A stretch of DNA of 64,000 nt from Symmachiella dynata (GCF_007747995.1 NZ_CP036276.1:6252001-6316000); one strand, 5' to 3'; numbered from the stretch's first letter, positions 1 to 9,372 are shown. Made by a program: numbers and translations. The notes: generated by a model not told the origin, from the sequence alone.

Positions 1-21
1 AATTTTGACGCCCCATATTAG

Positions 22-40
22 CCCCCGGCTTTGCCGGGGG
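22..40. repeat. GC-rich hairpin repeat, family A
   Basis: CCCCCGGCTTTGCCGGGGG is a perfect 8-bp stem with a TTT loop, preceded by TTAG. Two further copies lie at 16327-16345 and 16385-16403, which makes this a dispersed intergenic repeat family and not a single terminator. The rest of bases 1-109 shows no gene. Confidence 0.7.
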
Positions 41-109
41 GCGGGGTGGACGCTGGCGGAGTGGGCCATTTCCGATGCGGTCGGCAGAATTTGCCTTGGA
101 ATTCGCGTG

Positions 110-646
110 TTAAAAGGGCCAGATGCCTTCGGCTTGCCAGCGGGTGATATCTTCGGGTCTGACGCTATCGAACGCTTCACCTGCTAATTCTCCATCATCA
201 TACCTAAATCGGTATTCTCGGTACCGAGGCGTCGCAAGCCCATCGACTTCAAGCAGGATGAAACGGGTGAGATGGGAATCACTTTTCAGGAATCGGAATT
301 CTCGGAACTTAGCGGAAGGCGAGTCACCGACTGAAAAAGAACTTGCGAGCATGCCGTCTCCCACTTCGTAGACCCACCCCGACGTCGTATCAGAAATTAG
401 GGCAACGACGTGTAAAGGGTCGACCGCAACGGTGGGGTCGTCCTGTGCATACTGTTCCAATATGTCGCCAGCTGAAGCGGGACTCAGGTCGATGATCTCT
501 TGGATCAAGCGCGCCTTGTCTTCCGCCGAGGGGGCGCGCTTTAACTGCGACATCAAACGCCGTTGGCGATAACTGGGATGCATCGCTACGACTACCACCA
601 ACACGATCGCAATCGCTGCGGCGATGTAGATCCCCCATTGTTTCAT
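110..646 (-). CDS. Hypothetical membrane-anchored protein
   Basis: I do not recognise a family for this 178-residue protein. An N-terminal hydrophobic segment (about residues 5-21, IYIAAAIAIVLVVVVAMHP) is followed by a basic stretch and a soluble, acidic remainder, as in a single-pass protein. I start at the ATG at 646 and not at the upstream ATG at 691, because the longer form would be read through the perfect terminator hairpin at 670-713 and would put charged residues before the membrane segment. It lies downstream of the DUF1549 gene on the same strand, but that terminator separates them, so it probably has its own transcript. Confidence 0.6.
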   Translation of the reverse strand: MKQWGIYIAAAIAIVLVVVVAMHPSYRQRRLMSQLKRAPSAEDKARLIQEIIDLSPASAGDILEQYAQDDPTVAVDPLHVVALISDTTSGWVYEVGDGMLASSFSVGDSPSAKFREFRFLKSDSHLTRFILLEVDGLATPRYREYRFRYDDGELAGEAFDSVRPEDITRWQAEGIWPF

Positions 647-669
647 GAGCGCTTGCCTTCGGTAGCATG

Positions 670-713
670 AAAAACGGCCCGCGAATTTCACTAAAAAATC
701 GCGGGCCGTTTTT
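670..713 (-). terminator. Rho-independent terminator of the PPC-DUF1549 pair
   Basis: AAAAACGGCCCGCGA (670-684) is the exact reverse complement of 699-713, giving a 15-bp GC-rich stem that ends in a T-run when read on the minus strand. It begins 15 bases after the stop of the DUF1549/DUF1553 gene. Confidence 0.85.
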
Positions 714-728
714 GATTGCTGACGGGAA

Positions 729-3200
729 TTAGTGTTGGAACAGGAATTCCTTCGAGTTCAACAGGGCCCACCCGACGTCTTCCAACGTCATACGGCGTTC
801 TTTGTCCTTGGTGTCGCCGACATGTTTTATGGCGGCGGCCAATTCTTCTTCGGCAGGTTGGCGGCTGAGGGCAGCCAGGTACAACTCGGTGATGATTGTC
901 GCATTGTCTTTGCCGGCGGCGATGGCTGCGGCGATGCGGCCTTTGTCGTCACGCAACTTGTTGTGCACGACCGGTCCGTTGATCATTTGCAGGGCTTGCG
1001 ACAGGTTCGACTCGTTGCTGCGTTCGCAGGCACAGGCCATTTCGCGTTGCGGTTGGCCGAAGATCTTCAAGAAGTAGTGATCGGTGGGCGGATCAGGCAA
1101 TTCGACGGCACGGAAACCGACCGGCAGGCCTTTGAAGTTTTCCGGAACCGAAGTCACTTGGCAAATCGCGTCGAGCAACTGTTCGGCGCTGAGCATGCGG
1201 GTGCCGGCGTGCGAGTTGTAGATTTCGTCGGTGTCGTTGAAATCGTTTTTCCGCGAACTGAGCTGGTACGTCCGGCTGTTCATGATCGTGCGAATCGCCC
1301 ATTTGCGGCTGTAGTTGTTGGCAATGAAATCTTCAGCCAACTTGTCGAGCAGCGGCGCGTTCGAGGGGGGATTGGAATCGCGGAAGTCGTCGACCGGTTC
1401 GACGATGCCCCGTCCCATCAGATGTCCCCAAATGCGATTGACGGCCACCTTGGCGAAGAAAGGGTTGTCCGCAGCAGTCAGCCACTCGGCGAAGACTTCG
1501 CGGCGATCCTGGCCCTCGGGAACATCGACGTCTCCCTTGAGCAACAGGTGCGGCTTCATGGTTTGTCCGGTCCGCGGTTGTTTGACCTCACCGGAGTTGC
1601 TGACGAAGATGATTTCGTCGTCCTTCTCGAAACCGGTCTTGCGACCGACGCGAGCGAAGACGGCGCCAATGCCGTAGTAATTGTCCTGCGTCCACTTCTC
1701 GAAGGGATGGTTGTGGCATTTGGCACATTGAATGCGAATGCCGAGGAAAAGTTGGGCTGTGGTTTCGGTAGCGTCCAACGGATCGCGACTGGCCCGCCAA
1801 TAGTTGGCCGGCGGGTTCTCAAACACGCTGCCCTGTGCGGTTAACAGTTCCCGCGTGAATTGGTCAATCGGTTTGTCGGTACGGACAGCATCGTAAATCC
1901 AACGGCGGAATTTGTGCACGCCTTTGGCATTCAGCTTTTTGCTATTGGACCGCAGAATGTCGCCCCATTTGAGCGTCCAATACGATGCGAAATCGTCGGT
2001 GTCCAGCAAATGGTCGATCAGCAGAGCGCGTTTGTTTTCCTCCGAACGGCTGAGGAAGGCTTGTGATTCCTCAATCGTGGGGAGCCGTCCCGTCGTATCC
2101 AGGTAGGCGCGGCGGAGGAATTCCTCATCCGAACAAAGCTCCGATGGCAGGATTTGTAGTTGGTTCAGTTTGGCGAAGACCAGCGAATCGACGAAGTTGT
2201 TTTCCGGAGGATTGTTCCAGGCAAACCCTTCGACGTCATCCAAGAAGGTGATGTAGGAGGTCTCCATTTTGTCCAAATAGCGGACCAGCACGGCGGACTC
2301 GCCGCGTGTGTGTTTCGAAACCAGACCCGCGTCACCCACCGTGGCGACCGATTCGTTGGACGAACTATAGACGGCAATGGCCGTGACGTCGCGGACAGTG
2401 CCATCGCTGAAATGGGCATCGACGCGGAGTTGTTGGCGGTCGCTGCCGGGTTGGAAGACGCGTTTGCTAGGGAAGACTTCGACCTTCACGACGTCTGGGA
2501 CGGATTCGGCATCGAGCCGCAATCCTTCGCCAATCCAATCGCGGAGGATCTTGTAACCGGGGTCGGTTTTATGAAGTCGCCGTCCGCCGCCATGGGCGAC
2601 TTGCATCAGCGGTTTAGTGAGAATCAGACTTTCTTCCGGAGCCATCGCATTGGTGCGGCGACCGAAGAATTCGGTGCGAAGCGTGACGATATCGAGCGCC
2701 GGATCATAGCCACGCAGCGACAACCGAAAACCAGCTTTGCCGGAGGGGGAACCGTGGCAGGCACCCATGTTGCAACCCGCTTTGGAGAGGGCGGCGATGG
2801 TGCCGTTTTTGAAGCTGACCGGTGAGGGCGTTTCCATCCCGGCGACTGTGACGGCGATCTTGGCGGTTTGCCCGCCGGCGGTTGCGGTGATTTCCGCCGT
2901 TCCGTTGGCGACCGGCAGAGCGACACCGTCGACGACTTTGACGATGGCTTCGTCGGACGACGTGAACTCGGCGGCTCCCGTCAAATCCCGGACGTTGTTT
3001 TCGGAGAGGATGCCCGACACCTGCAATTGCTGCGTCGCCCGGGTCCCGTTGAGTTGGACCTGCGCCGGTTCCAAAACGAGTTGGGACGGATTGCCGATCT
3101 CTTGTCCGCCCCAAGCCACAGGGCATGAGGCCAAAAGCAGAGCCATGCCACAGCACATGATCAGGGACGGAAACCGGAGTTTCTGTTCGGGCAGCCGCAT
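729..3200 (-). CDS. DUF1549/DUF1553 domain protein with Ig-like and cytochrome-like modules
   Basis: This 823-residue exported protein belongs to the planctomycete/verrucomicrobial PSCyt family; its biochemical role is unknown. After a signal peptide (MRLPEQKLRFPSLIMCCGMA) come an Ig-like BIG2 domain (about 40-120), a degenerate cytochrome motif GCNMGACHG (about 141-149), a second Ig-like domain (about 235-310), DUF1549 (about 340-545, containing CAKCHNHPF, a CXXCH haem-type site) and DUF1553 to the end. The start at 3200 is chosen because it gives a clean signal peptide and has GGAG about 10 bases upstream; in-frame ATGs at 3215 and 3266 are less likely. It follows the PPC gene by 99 bases on the same strand, the usual pairing in planctomycetes, and ends at a strong terminator. 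Confidence 0.9.
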   Translation of the reverse strand: MRLPEQKLRFPSLIMCCGMALLLASCPVAWGGQEIGNPSQLVLEPAQVQLNGTRATQQLQVSGILSENNVRDLTGAAEFTSSDEAIVKVVDGVALPVANGTAEITATAGGQTAKIAVTVAGMETPSPVSFKNGTIAALSKAGCNMGACHGSPSGKAGFRLSLRGYDPALDIVTLRTEFFGRRTNAMAPEESLILTKPLMQVAHGGGRRLHKTDPGYKILRDWIGEGLRLDAESVPDVVKVEVFPSKRVFQPGSDRQQLRVDAHFSDGTVRDVTAIAVYSSSNESVATVGDAGLVSKHTRGESAVLVRYLDKMETSYITFLDDVEGFAWNNPPENNFVDSLVFAKLNQLQILPSELCSDEEFLRRAYLDTTGRLPTIEESQAFLSRSEENKRALLIDHLLDTDDFASYWTLKWGDILRSNSKKLNAKGVHKFRRWIYDAVRTDKPIDQFTRELLTAQGSVFENPPANYWRASRDPLDATETTAQLFLGIRIQCAKCHNHPFEKWTQDNYYGIGAVFARVGRKTGFEKDDEIIFVSNSGEVKQPRTGQTMKPHLLLKGDVDVPEGQDRREVFAEWLTAADNPFFAKVAVNRIWGHLMGRGIVEPVDDFRDSNPPSNAPLLDKLAEDFIANNYSRKWAIRTIMNSRTYQLSSRKNDFNDTDEIYNSHAGTRMLSAEQLLDAICQVTSVPENFKGLPVGFRAVELPDPPTDHYFLKIFGQPQREMACACERSNESNLSQALQMINGPVVHNKLRDDKGRIAAAIAAGKDNATIITELYLAALSRQPAEEELAAAIKHVGDTKDKERRMTLEDVGWALLNSKEFLFQH

Positions 3201-3299
3201 GACTCGTATCTCCATGTGATTTGAACCTAAATTCGTGTGCGGGGATTCCGTACCGGGCGATTTCACAATTCTGCGATTCGTTGTTGCCGTCTTACTCTG

Positions 3300-5603
3300 T
3301 TACTGCACCGTCAATTCAAAGGCTGGGGATTTCCCAGGAATTTTGGTTTTGCCAACCAGACCTTCACCCTGACTTATCGTATTTTTCACAATTCCGACAG
3401 CAGCGTCTGCAGCGGCAGTCAATTCGACTTCCACCTCGTTTTTGCCAGCCTCGATTGTGGCCGGTGCTGCGGTGACCCCTTTGGGTAGATTAACAAATGT
3501 TAATATGATGGGGCCAGTGTAAGCCGGGTTTCGCACGGCGGTGACCTTCATTTTGGCTTTGGCACCGCGTGCAATCGTTATATTTTCCGCTTTGAGCGAA
3601 TAGGGGGCCTGCAATCTGATGCGGATTCCCGGAGCGGCTTGTGAACTGCTGGCTTTGCCTTTTTTACCGGTTCCTTTGAGCACGATGGTGAATTCGCCCA
3701 GCGGCGCTTTGGTTTTGGCCGAGACAACGATGGCGATTTCGTTTTTGCCCTTCTCAATCGGCTTGGCTGCGACGGCAACTTCCGGGGGCAGACCAGCTTT
3801 GGCCGGCTCGACTGCCAGGGCGATTGCTTCGCCAAAGTCTTTGGTACGATTCGCCTTAACGGTCACCGTTGCACTGAGATCCGGGCCAAGGACGACCGTG
3901 GCCGGATCGCTGGTCAGAGTAAAGAAGTTTGGTGCAGGTGCTGCCGCTAGGGCGACTTTCTCCGACAGGTTGAGCGGAGGCCAGGGCATGGCACTGAATA
4001 GGCCTTGTTGGGCGGTGGTGGCGGTGGCAACGGCTCGGTAATCGGCGTTGCCAATCTTGGCTGTGCCGATGAGGCGAATCTCGGAGATTGCTCCAGCGGC
4101 GGTTGTGCCGTTTTGAATCGTGACGACCGCATTGGGTCGGCCGGGACCGATAACGGCTGGCGTTACGGTCACTCCCTCGGGCAGGTTTTCGCCGGAGATT
4201 TCAATCGGTCCGTTGTAGCCGCGGCGTGTGGCGGTCACAGTGACGAACGCGGTTCCGCTGGCCGGGACATTGATGGTTTCCCCAGAGGTCGACAAGTCAA
4301 AACCGGGCTGATAGGGGGCCGTGGTGATGCGGTAGGCGAACTCCGGTCCGCCGCGGCGATGCAGGTCTTGGACTTCCAAGACATAATCTCCATCAGCGGG
4401 AAAAGTGTGATTGATCAATGCGTCGTTTTTTCCGGAATCCTCGGCGATCGCCAATTGTTTGCCGGTCGCATCCAACAGACGGACGTGCAAGTCGGTTGGA
4501 GCTCCCTGGCGGCGGGTGATGCCGGTGAAGAGAAATCGCTGCCCTTTGGCTGCCTTAAAGATAAAGCGATCAATATCGCCGGGGGTTTCGAAACGCCCGT
4601 TGATGTTGGCTCCTAATTCGACGCGGGTCGCTTGCGACTGGTCGTTGTTCGGTTCTTGTTCGACTGCTTCATCCTGGGGACTGACAGCCAACACGGCGAA
4701 GCCGCTGCTTTGACCATCCGCAGATTTTGCAGCCACCGGGATCCACTTGATGGACGGGTCGGAGGGGACGTTGACGCTGACCGGTTGTGCGTCGCGGAGA
4801 TGGCTGCCGGCAAATCCAATTGTGGCGGTCGTGCCCGCTTTGGCCCCCATGGGATAGGGTGCACTGACGCAAGGGAAATCGCCAATGCGCAAACGATAGC
4901 GATGTCCTGCGCCACCGGTGTAACTGATGTCGCGTAGCTCGACGAAATATTCACCGGCGTCTTTGAAGGTGTGGCAGAGACGGGCATCGCCCATTGTGCC
5001 GGCTGCGTCGTCGCTATAGGCCAACTCGCGTCCGGTGGCATCCAAAATGCGAATCAACGGGTCGAGCGGCGAACCGATGCGGCGGGCCAGGACTTCAAAC
5101 GAAACTGTTTGTCCCTGCTCGACGGAGAACTTGAAGTAGTGCCGCGCGAGGGCATCGACTGTCCCATCGACCGCGATGGGTAAGCTTAACGGTTGAGCGG
5201 CACCGGTGGAGTTGTTTGGTTTTTTCTCAGCCACCGACGCCAAATCGTCGACCAGAAATAAGACCGGTTTAGAAACACCGGTGGGAGTCACGGCACGAAT
5301 TGCATGGATCCCGGCGGGGGTTCCTTCGGGAACGGTGATGCGATAGGTCACTTGAGCGGCGTTGGTGCCGTTGTCTTTCACATCGGGAGATAAGGCAGCT
5401 TCGGCTGGAAAGCTGGTCCAGAGTTGCGTGGGACCGGCAAGGCTGCCTCCCTTGAGCACAACATCGACGGCAGCGCCCGGCATAGCCGCTTGGGGGGAGG
5501 TTGAGGTAATGGACGGTTGTTGAGCGGAGACAATTGAGGGCAGGGCGATCACGGCACAGAGCAGGAACCCGGTCATCGAGAAAAAACGGGCGGAAACCGT
5601 CAT
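3300..5603 (-). CDS. PPC-domain exported protein
   Basis: This is a 767-residue secreted protein. A signal peptide (MTVSARFFSMTGFLLCAVIA, cleavage near SAQQ) is followed by beta-rich modules. Two regions (about 140-235 and 320-425) have the bacterial pre-peptidase C-terminal look: HYFKFSVEQGQTVSFEVLAR and DRFIFKAAKGQRFLFTG, each closing on a YFVELRD or YVLEVQD strand. The C-terminal third is Ig-like sheet repeats with no catalytic motif. The start at 5603 has GGAG upstream and gives the signal peptide; the frame stays open to 5777 without a good start. It is the first gene of a two-gene unit with the DUF1549/DUF1553 gene and probably acts with it at the cell surface (inference). Confidence 0.85.
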   Translation of the reverse strand: MTVSARFFSMTGFLLCAVIALPSIVSAQQPSITSTSPQAAMPGAAVDVVLKGGSLAGPTQLWTSFPAEAALSPDVKDNGTNAAQVTYRITVPEGTPAGIHAIRAVTPTGVSKPVLFLVDDLASVAEKKPNNSTGAAQPLSLPIAVDGTVDALARHYFKFSVEQGQTVSFEVLARRIGSPLDPLIRILDATGRELAYSDDAAGTMGDARLCHTFKDAGEYFVELRDISYTGGAGHRYRLRIGDFPCVSAPYPMGAKAGTTATIGFAGSHLRDAQPVSVNVPSDPSIKWIPVAAKSADGQSSGFAVLAVSPQDEAVEQEPNNDQSQATRVELGANINGRFETPGDIDRFIFKAAKGQRFLFTGITRRQGAPTDLHVRLLDATGKQLAIAEDSGKNDALINHTFPADGDYVLEVQDLHRRGGPEFAYRITTAPYQPGFDLSTSGETINVPASGTAFVTVTATRRGYNGPIEISGENLPEGVTVTPAVIGPGRPNAVVTIQNGTTAAGAISEIRLIGTAKIGNADYRAVATATTAQQGLFSAMPWPPLNLSEKVALAAAPAPNFFTLTSDPATVVLGPDLSATVTVKANRTKDFGEAIALAVEPAKAGLPPEVAVAAKPIEKGKNEIAIVVSAKTKAPLGEFTIVLKGTGKKGKASSSQAAPGIRIRLQAPYSLKAENITIARGAKAKMKVTAVRNPAYTGPIILTFVNLPKGVTAAPATIEAGKNEVEVELTAAADAAVGIVKNTISQGEGLVGKTKIPGKSPAFELTVQ

Positions 5604-6182
5604 CGGCACATACTCCGGAATGAAAACGCGGGGCGTGATGGTGTTCGCTTTAGAAATCGTCGAAAACGATTCCTCGATCACGAACTTGGGGAGTCGACAT
5701 CCGTCGCCAACACATCTGTGGGAAATCGCAACAAGAGGCTGTTGAGTGTCTAGGAACAGCCGACAAAGTCGCAACACATCATCCTATCATCATAAGTTGA
5801 CGCAACCCCATTCGTCAAAGGAAAAACGGACTTTCAGGTCAATCTTACCCATGAATCTCAGCAACAGATATCTGGGGGTGTGAGCAAAACGGCGCGTGAA
5901 AACGCCCCCGCAGGTCAACTTTATTAGAGATGTGCATGATAAAAAATGCCGGAACGATAGCAAACTAGCGGGCCGACCAACGACTCCGATGCGGAACCGC
6001 TCGAAATTTACCGAATCGAATCACGATTGGATTTCAGGCAATTGCGACAGGGGGTTCCTTGCGTGTGAAGCAAATCCAGCAATAATAGCCAGCATTGATA
6101 AACAATGATGCGATTCTCCCGTCGGCAGCGTGATGCGACGGAAATCACCAGACAACCTATGATCCAGGAGCAGTGACCGGTT
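5604..6182. other. Divergent intergenic region, possible promoters
   Basis: This 579-base gap separates the minus-strand PPC gene from the plus-strand cupin gene, so it must hold two divergent promoters. I see no convincing ORF or RNA gene. The only clear symmetry is TTGACG-N10-CGTCAA at 5797-5818, which could be an operator; this is speculative. Confidence 0.4.
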
Positions 6183-7409
6183 ATGGCGGACGTGGCAAAA
6201 CTGGCAAGTGATGCATTGACTGCGGGCGGCGGAATTTTTCGATTGGCACCGAACTGGGTTCCCCGGTCGTTTCTGCAGCCGGGACGCCGCTTGAAACTGC
6301 ACCCGGCCGATTATTATGCACTGGGCATGAATCGCGGCGGCATCGACGAACGCTGGTTCGGCTCCACCACTCCCGCCGCCAACGAAGGGGCTCCCCCCGA
6401 TGAAGGTTTGAGTTACATCGAATTCGAAGGCTCACGCTTCACGTTGCGTGATGCGGTCGCCGAATTGGGGGCCACGATCGTAGGTGATTCGATCTGGGAC
6501 AAGTATTCCCGCTGGCCCGTCTACTCGAAGTTTTTCGACAACATGGGACCGATTCCGCACCACATGCACCAAAACGAGGAGCAAGCAGCGCTCGTCGGAC
6601 AGGAAGGCAAACCGGAGTCGTATTACTTCCCGCCGCAAATGAACGCCATCGGCGATAATTTCCCGTATACCTTCATGGGCCTGGAGCCGGGAACAACCAA
6701 GCAGGACGTGATCGATTGTCTGTCCCGTTGGAATGATGGCGACAACGGCATTTTGGATCTCTCGAAAGCGTATCGCCTCAAACCGGGCACCGGCTGGTTG
6801 ATTCCGCCATGTGTGCTGCATGCACCGGGAAGTCTGGTGACGTATGAGCCGCAATGGGGCAGCGACGTGTTTGGCATGTATCAATCGCTGGTCGAAGGCC
6901 GCGAAGTGCCTTGGTCGCTGTTGACGAAAGACTTCCCCGAAGAGAAGCACAACGACCTGGAATACCTGGTCGAGGCACTCGATTGGGAACAGAACGTCGA
7001 CACACACTTTAAGGACAACCATTACCTAGAACCGATTCCGGTAGCCGACACTGCCGCCGACGGATATGTCGACCGCTGGATTGTGTACGGCGATGTGAAT
7101 GGAAAACAGTGCTTCACCGCTAAAGAGTTAACCGTTGATCCCGGCGCGAAATTGACGCTCAAGGACACCGGCGCTTATGGCTGGATCACCGTTCAAGGAG
7201 AAGGCCACATTGGCAAACTGCGGTTGCAAACGCCGGCAATGATCCGGTTTGGGCAAATGACCGAAGACGAAGTCTTCGTCACCGCCTCAGCCGCCGCCGA
7301 GGGTGTCGTGGTAGAAAACACCGGCAGCGAGCCGCTGGTCTCACTACGCTACTTCGGCCCCGATGCTAACCCGACCGCTCCAGCCGTTGGGGATCACAAG
7401 AAACGCTAA
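6183..7409 (+). CDS. Cupin / mannose-6-phosphate isomerase-like protein
   Basis: This 408-residue cytoplasmic protein reads as a cupin related to class I phosphomannose isomerases. GPIPHHMHQNEEQA (about residues 121-134) supplies the His/Glu metal ligands of a cupin motif 1, and PGTGWLIPPCVLHAPGSL (about 200-217) looks like motif 2 with a further His. A second, shorter cupin-like half follows (about 300-400, TVQGEGHIGKL). AGGAG lies about 13 bases before the start. It heads a plus-strand set with a sugar isomerase/epimerase and a Gfo/Idh/MocA oxidoreductase, which suggests sugar or cyclitol metabolism. The substrate cannot be read from sequence. Confidence 0.75.
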   Translation: MADVAKLASDALTAGGGIFRLAPNWVPRSFLQPGRRLKLHPADYYALGMNRGGIDERWFGSTTPAANEGAPPDEGLSYIEFEGSRFTLRDAVAELGATIVGDSIWDKYSRWPVYSKFFDNMGPIPHHMHQNEEQAALVGQEGKPESYYFPPQMNAIGDNFPYTFMGLEPGTTKQDVIDCLSRWNDGDNGILDLSKAYRLKPGTGWLIPPCVLHAPGSLVTYEPQWGSDVFGMYQSLVEGREVPWSLLTKDFPEEKHNDLEYLVEALDWEQNVDTHFKDNHYLEPIPVADTAADGYVDRWIVYGDVNGKQCFTAKELTVDPGAKLTLKDTGAYGWITVQGEGHIGKLRLQTPAMIRFGQMTEDEVFVTASAAAEGVVVENTGSEPLVSLRYFGPDANPTAPAVGDHKKR

Positions 7410-7502
7410 TCACGTCGGCCGACAGAGGTCATCGCGCACGACCGCAAGCGGTCGGTTTGGGAAATGTCGTTTACGCACAATTAAAAAAAGGGAACACCAC
7501 AT

Positions 7503-8414
7503 ATGAAACGCACGTCAATCGGATCATGGGCCTACACGATCGGACCCTATGCCGACAATCCTGTCGACTTTGAGACCGTTTGCACCAAACTCAAGGAACT
7601 CGGATTCGACGGCGTCGAATTGGGTGGATTTCCCCCGCATCCCAATCCAGATGACTTGCCGGAAAAATCGCAGCGTGATGAACTCGTTGGCAAGATGAAA
7701 GAATGGGGACTCGACTTCAGCGGGTTGGCCGCCAATCTGTGGGGCGAGGAGCTGATCAATACGGCTGACCAGTCGAAATACATCGCCGAATTCGCCAAGA
7801 ACGCCCAATTCTGCGAGGACGTGGGCATTAAAGGGATTCGTGTCGATTGCGTACAACCACCGACCATTCTGGATGACGTCGACTACGACACGGCGTTTCA
7901 GCGTGTGACCGAAACCTGGAAAAAGTGCTGCCCGATCGCCGCCGATCACGGTCTGTACATCACCTGGGAATGCGAACCGGGGTTTGCGTTTAATAAACCG
8001 TCGGATGCGGTGAAGATCCTCGATGCGATTCCGAACGAGAATTTCGGTCTGCAATACGATACCTGTCACGGTCAAATGGTGGCCGTCAACGGGTCGCGGC
8101 ATTATGGTGAAAAAGAGATTTTGCCGGGCGGACAATTGGAGTTCATCAGCATGGTCTCGGGCCGGATCAATCACATTCACCTGATCGATTCGGACAACAA
8201 ATGCCACAAGGACGACAACGGCGAAGACGAAACGAGCAGCCATCCGCCATTCGGCGACGGCGTGTTGGATTTCGACGAAATCGTGCCCGCCCTGGCGAAA
8301 GAAAAATTGCCACACGACTGGTGGACGATCGACCTCTGTTTCTGGCCCAACGCCTGGGACGCCACCGCCAAATGCAAAAAGGCACTGGACGAATTGGTCG
8401 CCAAATACGGTTGA
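7503..8414 (+). CDS. Sugar phosphate isomerase/epimerase family TIM-barrel protein
   Basis: This is a 303-residue member of the xylose isomerase-like TIM-barrel family (AP endonuclease 2 superfamily). Supporting segments are LGFDGVELGGFPPHPNP (first strand, substrate loop), IKGIRVDCV, YITWECEPGF (probable metal-binding Glu), FGLQYDTCHG (Asp/His metal pair) and INHIHLIDSD (His). A purine-rich stretch (AAAAAAAGGGAAC, ending 11 bases before the ATG) serves as a ribosome site. Its stop codon overlaps the first base-paired arm of REP element copy 1 (TTGAGCACGGCTCAA). The next co-directional metabolic gene, the Gfo/Idh oxidoreductase, lies about 1 kb away beyond the RAYT locus, so the operon may have been split by it. 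Confidence 0.85.
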   Translation: MKRTSIGSWAYTIGPYADNPVDFETVCTKLKELGFDGVELGGFPPHPNPDDLPEKSQRDELVGKMKEWGLDFSGLAANLWGEELINTADQSKYIAEFAKNAQFCEDVGIKGIRVDCVQPPTILDDVDYDTAFQRVTETWKKCCPIAADHGLYITWECEPGFAFNKPSDAVKILDAIPNENFGLQYDTCHGQMVAVNGSRHYGEKEILPGGQLEFISMVSGRINHIHLIDSDNKCHKDDNGEDETSSHPPFGDGVLDFDEIVPALAKEKLPHDWWTIDLCFWPNAWDATAKCKKALDELVAKYG

Positions 8415-8545
8415 GCACGGCTCAATCCATCACAGCGAGAATCCCCGTAAACGGGGATCTGGCCTCATGTCACGGTCACGTATACCCCGCCGTAAACGGC
8501 GGGGCTAATACCGCTGGCGCGGGCAAGCCCGGTGAACCGGGCTGT
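8413..8545 (+). repeat. REP multi-hairpin element, copy 1
   Basis: This 133-base element is built of successive palindromes: GAGC-ACG-GCTC, ATCCCCGTAAACGGGGAT (8441-8458), CCCCGCCGTAAACGGCGGGG (8485-8504) and AGCCCGGTGAACCGGGCT (8526-8543). It matches 9240-9372 in length and order; only a spacer of about 23 bases and a few single positions differ. It begins inside the stop codon of the epimerase gene. Confidence 0.9.
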
Positions 8546-8663
8546 TGGCGGCCGGTGGCCTGAATTTGAAATCGTTAATACCGAATACATTCGTCAACCA
8601 ATATTGATCGACAGGAGACGTCAGATACGCCGGGGATGTGTCTGACAACCTACGGATTTGACA

Positions 8664-8790
8664 ACAGTCCCGTTTACGGGACTTGGCCGCGATAGCGGTC
8701 ATAGCCCCGCCATTTATGGCGGGGTTGTCTGTGGACAGAACCATTCTGGGGAGCCTCGTTTACGGGGCTTCTCGCCGTAACGGCTTTAGC
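8664..8790 (-). repeat. REP multi-hairpin element, inverted copy
   Basis: Read on the minus strand this is a diverged third copy of the same element, with the modules in the same order: a CGCCGTAACGGCT arm, AGCCCCGTAAACGAGGCT, CCCCGCCATAAATGGCGGGG, then GACCGCTATCGCGG and AGTCCCGTAAACGGGACT. Hairpins sit at 8666-8683, 8705-8724 and 8752-8769. It faces copy 1 and lies just before the transposase start. Bases 8546-8663 between the copies contain nothing I can identify. Confidence 0.8.
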
Positions 8791-8813
8791 CCTTGCTCGC
8801 GGGGGAAATCGGC

Positions 8814-9239
8814 ATGTCGCGGAATTTTTACAGCGAGATCAATCTGCACATCGTCTGGCATACGAAACAGAGTCGCCCATTGCTGTCACTGGAAATCGAA
8901 ACCGCAACGCACGCATTTTTGCGAAAGCGCTTGGTCGATTCGGAGGGCGTGTACGTCCACGAGATCGGTGGAACAGAAAATCACGTACATATTTGTTTGA
9001 CTGTGCTGCCGACGGTATTGGTTAGCGAATTGATCGGGCAACTCAAAGGGGCCTCGGCCCACGAGATGAATCAGAATCAGCCGACACGGGACAAGGTCCT
9101 GCAGTGGCAATCGGGCTACGGAGTCGTTAGTTTTGGAACCAAGGATCTGCCCTGGGTCCGCGAATATATACGGAATCAAAAACAGCATCATGCGGCAGGG
9201 AGCGTGCATGAGCGTTTGGAACGGATGACGCAGGATTGA
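8814..9239 (+). CDS. REP-associated tyrosine transposase (RAYT, IS200/IS605-like Y1)
   Basis: This 141-residue protein is a single-domain Y1 HUH transposase. It has the HUH motif HVH (residues 57-59, in GGTENHVHICL) and the candidate nucleophile Tyr118 in VREYIRNQKQHH, and it begins with the family signature NLHIVWHTKQ. GGGGGA lies 8 bases before the ATG at 8814, which supports this start over an in-frame one at 8793. RAYTs are single-strand DNA transposases that process REP hairpins and are usually domesticated single-copy genes. The copy is intact, and its stop is followed at once by REP copy 2. No accessory TnpB-like gene is present. Confidence 0.92.
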   Translation: MSRNFYSEINLHIVWHTKQSRPLLSLEIETATHAFLRKRLVDSEGVYVHEIGGTENHVHICLTVLPTVLVSELIGQLKGASAHEMNQNQPTRDKVLQWQSGYGVVSFGTKDLPWVREYIRNQKQHHAAGSVHERLERMTQD

Positions 9240-9372
9240 GAGCACGGCTCAAGCCATCACAGCGAGAATCCCCGTAAACGGGGATCGAGGTACACGCCAA
9301 ACCATCGATTACCCCGCCGTAAACGGCGGGGCTAATACCGCTATCGCGGGTAAGCCCGGTGAACCGGGCTGT
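9240..9372 (+). repeat. REP multi-hairpin element, copy 2
   Basis: This is a direct-orientation copy of 8413-8545 with the same length and the same hairpins; the ATCCCCGTAAACGGGGAT and CCCCGCCGTAAACGGCGGGG hairpins are identical, while the inter-hairpin spacer is unrelated. It starts immediately after the TGA of the transposase gene. Hairpins conserved while the spacer varies is what is expected of REP/BIME elements. Confidence 0.9.

Noticed and set aside
732-1844. Long open frame on the plus strand opposite the DUF1549 gene (370 codons)
   Set aside because: It is antisense to a gene with clear domains and a signal peptide; the translated residues show no motif, and such mirrored frames are common in GC-rich genes.
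8413-9372. CRISPR-like array suggested by repeated palindromes
   Set aside because: The repeats are hairpins of several types in one unit, with inverted copies and no regular spacer series or cas genes; a Y1 transposase explains them.
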